Shown piece by piece: positions 47,309 to 49,281 of a stretch of 49,281 nt of DNA. Both the position numbers and the translations under genes were made by a program. Numbering within the stretch: position 1 is the stretch's first letter; each line of letters begins with the position of its first letter. This DNA comes from a virus. A model generated the notes under the pieces. It did not search any database, was not told the DNA's origin, and saw only the letters and a program-made list of their open reading frames with translations. Location of the stretch: positions 1 to 49,281 of the IMG/VR virus record IMGVR_UViG_3300043419_000444. One strand, given 5' to 3'.

Positions 47309-48367
47309 TTACCTTGTGTATACGCTGATATTCGGGCTGTAGTAGATCGGTGACTTGTCGCGGTTTTCGTTCTCAGCCATGGTGAAGTACTTGTCGGCTT
47401 GGCCCTCGAGGTACTGCACACGCGCCAAATCAACGCCCGGCAAGATCAGGCTCATCTGGTGAGCCAGCATGCACTGGATTGCTTGGTAGAAGTACTGCGG
47501 GATTTCCAACTCACCGTACAACTCGCCCACATCCATCACTTGGCGCGAGTACCAAATCGTCATCTGCACGAATGGGTCGCTTGGTGTGGGCCACAGAGTG
47601 ATCTTTGACTGTGGCAGTGTGCGGTTGAACCAGTATTGGTATGGCTGGTTCGCAGTGAAATTCTTGTTGGGAAGGTTGGTGTAGTCGTCGCGGTTCAAAC
47701 GAGCCATGGTGACTTCGGTTGAGTTGTTGCCGACATAGAACTCACGCACTGCGAGTGTGTTGCCGCCTGTCTCGCGCATGCGGTAGTACTGCTTGCTGGC
47801 GCCGGGATCGATGTCGTACCACAGCCACTCGTTGTCCACCCATGTGGTCACGCCAGTGTCTTCGAGTGTTGTCCATGTGGTGCCGTCGCTCGATGTCTCC
47901 AGCAGGATGTGGAACGAGCCGCTGGTGCCCGGCAAGATGCCAATCGATCCTGCGTAGATCGGATTGTTGGTGCCGTAGTTGATGGAGATGTTGCCGTTGA
48001 TCGCAGACTGCTGATCAATCGTGGTGATGTCACCGTCGGTTGCATAGGCCGCAGTGCCAGACGATGCTGAAACAGACCCTGTGGGGCGGTTCATCGTGCG
48101 ATACAGCGCGTTCAACACATCGTTGCCACCCAAGGGTAGCAAGTACTCGTATTGGTCGGGCTTGAGGCCGTAGACCTTCTTGTCAATGCACCAGTAGTTG
48201 ATGCCTTGGTTGATGAGGTTGCTCAGGATGAAGAACAGGGCCTGCTTAGAACCTTGAACCTGCTCAACAGTCAACTCCTCAGCCAATTTGCCCGACATAC
48301 GAGCACCTTGGTCGATAAATTTCTGCACTGAGACAACTGTTTGTCCTACGGTTCCGCTATATGCCAT
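47309..48367 (-). CDS. Virion structural protein with discoidin-like insertion
   Basis: Encodes 352 residues. The frame (ELTVEQVQGSKQALFFILSNLINQGINYWCID at the start; MTIWYSRQVMDVGELYGELEIPQYFYQAIQ near the end) is a conserved podovirus-like structural protein. Residues ~90-215 look like an inserted beta-sandwich of the F5/8 (discoidin) kind (AYATDGD, then HILLETSSDGTTWTTLEDT and YYRMRETGGNTLAVREFYVG). Such inserts often bind sugars. Confidence 0.65.
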   Translation of the reverse strand: MAYSGTVGQTVVSVQKFIDQGARMSGKLAEELTVEQVQGSKQALFFILSNLINQGINYWCIDKKVYGLKPDQYEYLLPLGGNDVLNALYRTMNRPTGSVSASSGTAAYATDGDITTIDQQSAINGNISINYGTNNPIYAGSIGILPGTSGSFHILLETSSDGTTWTTLEDTGVTTWVDNEWLWYDIDPGASKQYYRMRETGGNTLAVREFYVGNNSTEVTMARLNRDDYTNLPNKNFTANQPYQYWFNRTLPQSKITLWPTPSDPFVQMTIWYSRQVMDVGELYGELEIPQYFYQAIQCMLAHQMSLILPGVDLARVQYLEGQADKYFTMAENENRDKSPIYYSPNISVYTR

Positions 48368-48376
48368 ATCAGTCCT

Positions 48377-48766
48377 TTACCAGCCGGGGCAGTTCCAGCG
48401 TTGCATGGAAGCGCGTGCTCGGCTTCCCTTCTCGCTTTTCTCTGCGACAGGCTCCATTCTCGCGCAAAAAGAGTCGCGACGAGCACCACCTTGAGGTTGT
48501 GGCGCCTTCAAATTTGACCCAGTCTCACGGTTGTATTTGGCACGGCCCTTGGCGGTCAATCCAGCACCTTTATCGGCTGGCAATTTCTCGCCACGACCAA
48601 CAGCAAGGCTCACACCACCGTCCTTCATTTTTGCGGTCTTTGCAGACTCACGAAATGCTTCAGCGGTGGGTGCGCCCTTGGCGCCGACCTTGCGCATCTT
48701 CTCGCCAGAGCCCTTCGCAATGCGCTCACGCTTGGCGTTGATGTTGGCATAGAGGCCGGGCTTCAT
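48377..48766 (-). CDS. Basic DUF6321-like virion-associated protein
   Basis: Encodes 129 residues from ATG 48766, overlapping the stop upstream (TAATG). The N-terminal part is basic (YANINAKRERIAKGSGEKM). The C-terminal GLTAKGRAKYNRETGSNLK, then RRDSFCARM, pairs with the block A protein at 4894-5196. It ends QRWNCPGW. Small proteins of this family occur in head-tail operons. Confidence 0.65.
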   Translation of the reverse strand: MKPGLYANINAKRERIAKGSGEKMRKVGAKGAPTAEAFRESAKTAKMKDGGVSLAVGRGEKLPADKGAGLTAKGRAKYNRETGSNLKAPQPQGGARRDSFCARMEPVAEKSEKGSRARASMQRWNCPGW

Positions 48767-49170
48767 TACCAGCACCCTTTGACTTTGCCGCCAGACGCTT
48801 TCTTGGTGATGCCCATTTTTTTGCGGAAGTTTTCCAGAGTGTTGGTGGCTTCTTTAGCCATATTCTTACCCTTTTGGTTCTTCATGTTTTGACGAGCCAC
48901 GGCCTCACGAACTGCACGCGCATCTTCAGAATCAAAGTCGTTGCTGTAGCGTGAACTTGGAAACTTGTTTTGACGCTGTGCGTTGTAAAAATCTTCATCG
49001 CTGTCGTAGTCGTATGGGCTTGAACTCATGCGACCACCACCAGCTTTCTTGGCGGTGCGCTTGGTGCTGTAGGCGATCGCCACCGCCTGCTTGACAGGCT
49101 TGCCTGCCTTCACTTCGGTGGAGATGTTCTTTTTGAACGCCTGTTTAGATTTTGACTTGATGAGCGGCAT
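48766..49170 (-). CDS. Basic DUF6496-like phage protein
   Basis: Encodes 134 residues. The N-terminus ([37 protein letters not shown]) is the widespread 'MPL.kskSkkAf.kNi..e..aGKp.kQAvAIAyS.kr' domain. An acidic Tyr/Ser segment ([12 protein letters not shown]) and a basic C-terminal helix follow. Common in phage structural regions, function unknown. Confidence 0.7.
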   Translation of the reverse strand: MPLIKSKSKQAFKKNISTEVKAGKPVKQAVAIAYSTKRTAKKAGGGRMSSSPYDYDSDEDFYNAQRQNKFPSSRYSNDFDSEDARAVREAVARQNMKNQKGKNMAKEATNTLENFRKKMGITKKASGGKVKGCW

Positions 49171-49172
49171 GT

Positions 49173-49280
49173 TTAAGGCCCTTCTTTGACCAAAACAATG
49201 ATGAACATTGAGGAGACAGCATTGTTGTTTGCACTACCAATTGCAGTTGCCTCAACCGTGGTCTTCTCAGGGATTGCAAG
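49173..49280 (-). CDS. C-terminal fragment of an unidentified virion-module protein
   Basis: An open frame entering from the right edge gives 36 residues ([20 protein letters not shown], ending [10 protein letters not shown]) before TAA. It lies two bases ahead of the next gene. Hydrophobic last strand; too short for a family call. The rest, and presumably terminase, portal and capsid genes, lie beyond the edge. Confidence 0.45.
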   Translation of the reverse strand, partial: LAIPEKTTVEATAIGSANNNAVSSMFIIVLVKEGP

Positions 49281-49281
49281 C

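Noticed and set aside
1-49281. CRISPR array, IS element or integrase/attachment site
   Set aside because: No regularly spaced repeats, transposase motifs, integrase or duplicated att-like sequence next to a tRNA were seen.

Overview
The window reads as a double-stranded DNA tailed bacteriophage, most likely a short-tailed (podovirus-like) phage of a betaproteobacterium or similar freshwater Gram-negative host. Evidence: dense, mostly overlapping small genes (ATGA or TAATG junctions), a P22 gp10-like DNA-stabilisation protein, T7-style ordering of large ejection proteins behind it, a transglycosylase-bearing ejection protein, a 3-TM holin next to an M15 endolysin, and no rRNA, tRNA or host metabolic genes. 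The host is inferred only from overall gene style. Both ends of the window cut through genes, so this is part of a longer sequence.

Layout. (1) Bases 3-6331, plus strand: block A, the end of a tail protein and six ejection/virion genes, the last carrying a probable ADP-ribosyltransferase domain. (2) Bases 6307-16020, minus strand: about 30 small early genes in three operons, each behind a copy of one 17-bp inverted repeat; recognisable products are DUF3310, a RuvC-like resolvase, a Ref-like HNH nuclease and a 2OG-Fe(II) oxygenase. (3) Bases 16065-16971: a 0.9-kb non-coding stretch packed with long inverted repeats, perhaps an origin or structured RNA. (4) Bases 16972-21999, minus: replication operon (small HTH regulator, ParB-like protein, SF2 helicase, Toprim primase) invaded by two related HNH genes. 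(5) Bases 22114-25996, plus: SSB-like protein, small membrane proteins, a PD-(D/E)XK exonuclease invaded by an HNH/AP2 gene, and small accessory genes. (6) Bases 26002-26080: hairpins between convergent operons. (7) Bases 26082-49280, minus: block B, a second late module with ejection proteins, gp10-like protein, connector-like protein, lysis genes and a large tail-fibre cluster.

How it works together. Six promoter-like sites share a 17-bp inverted repeat (core TCTAAC-N5-GTTAGA) covering the -10 region; the small HTH protein at 21799-21999, encoded beside a divergent pair of these sites, is the obvious candidate regulator. Helicase, primase, ParB-like protein, SSB-like protein, exonuclease and resolvase form the replication/recombination set.

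Main points of interest. Two homing-type endonuclease genes sit near the 5' ends of essential genes (primase, exonuclease). In each case the original 5' end survives upstream as a dead 13-codon stub, while the working gene starts with a synonymously recoded copy of the same N-terminus directly behind the endonuclease gene. Also notable are the shared operator set, the structured non-coding region, three copies of ACTAGT-NNN-ACTAGT inside genes, and two ejection modules of different composition facing opposite ways, which may mean an unusual genome or a chimeric assembly.
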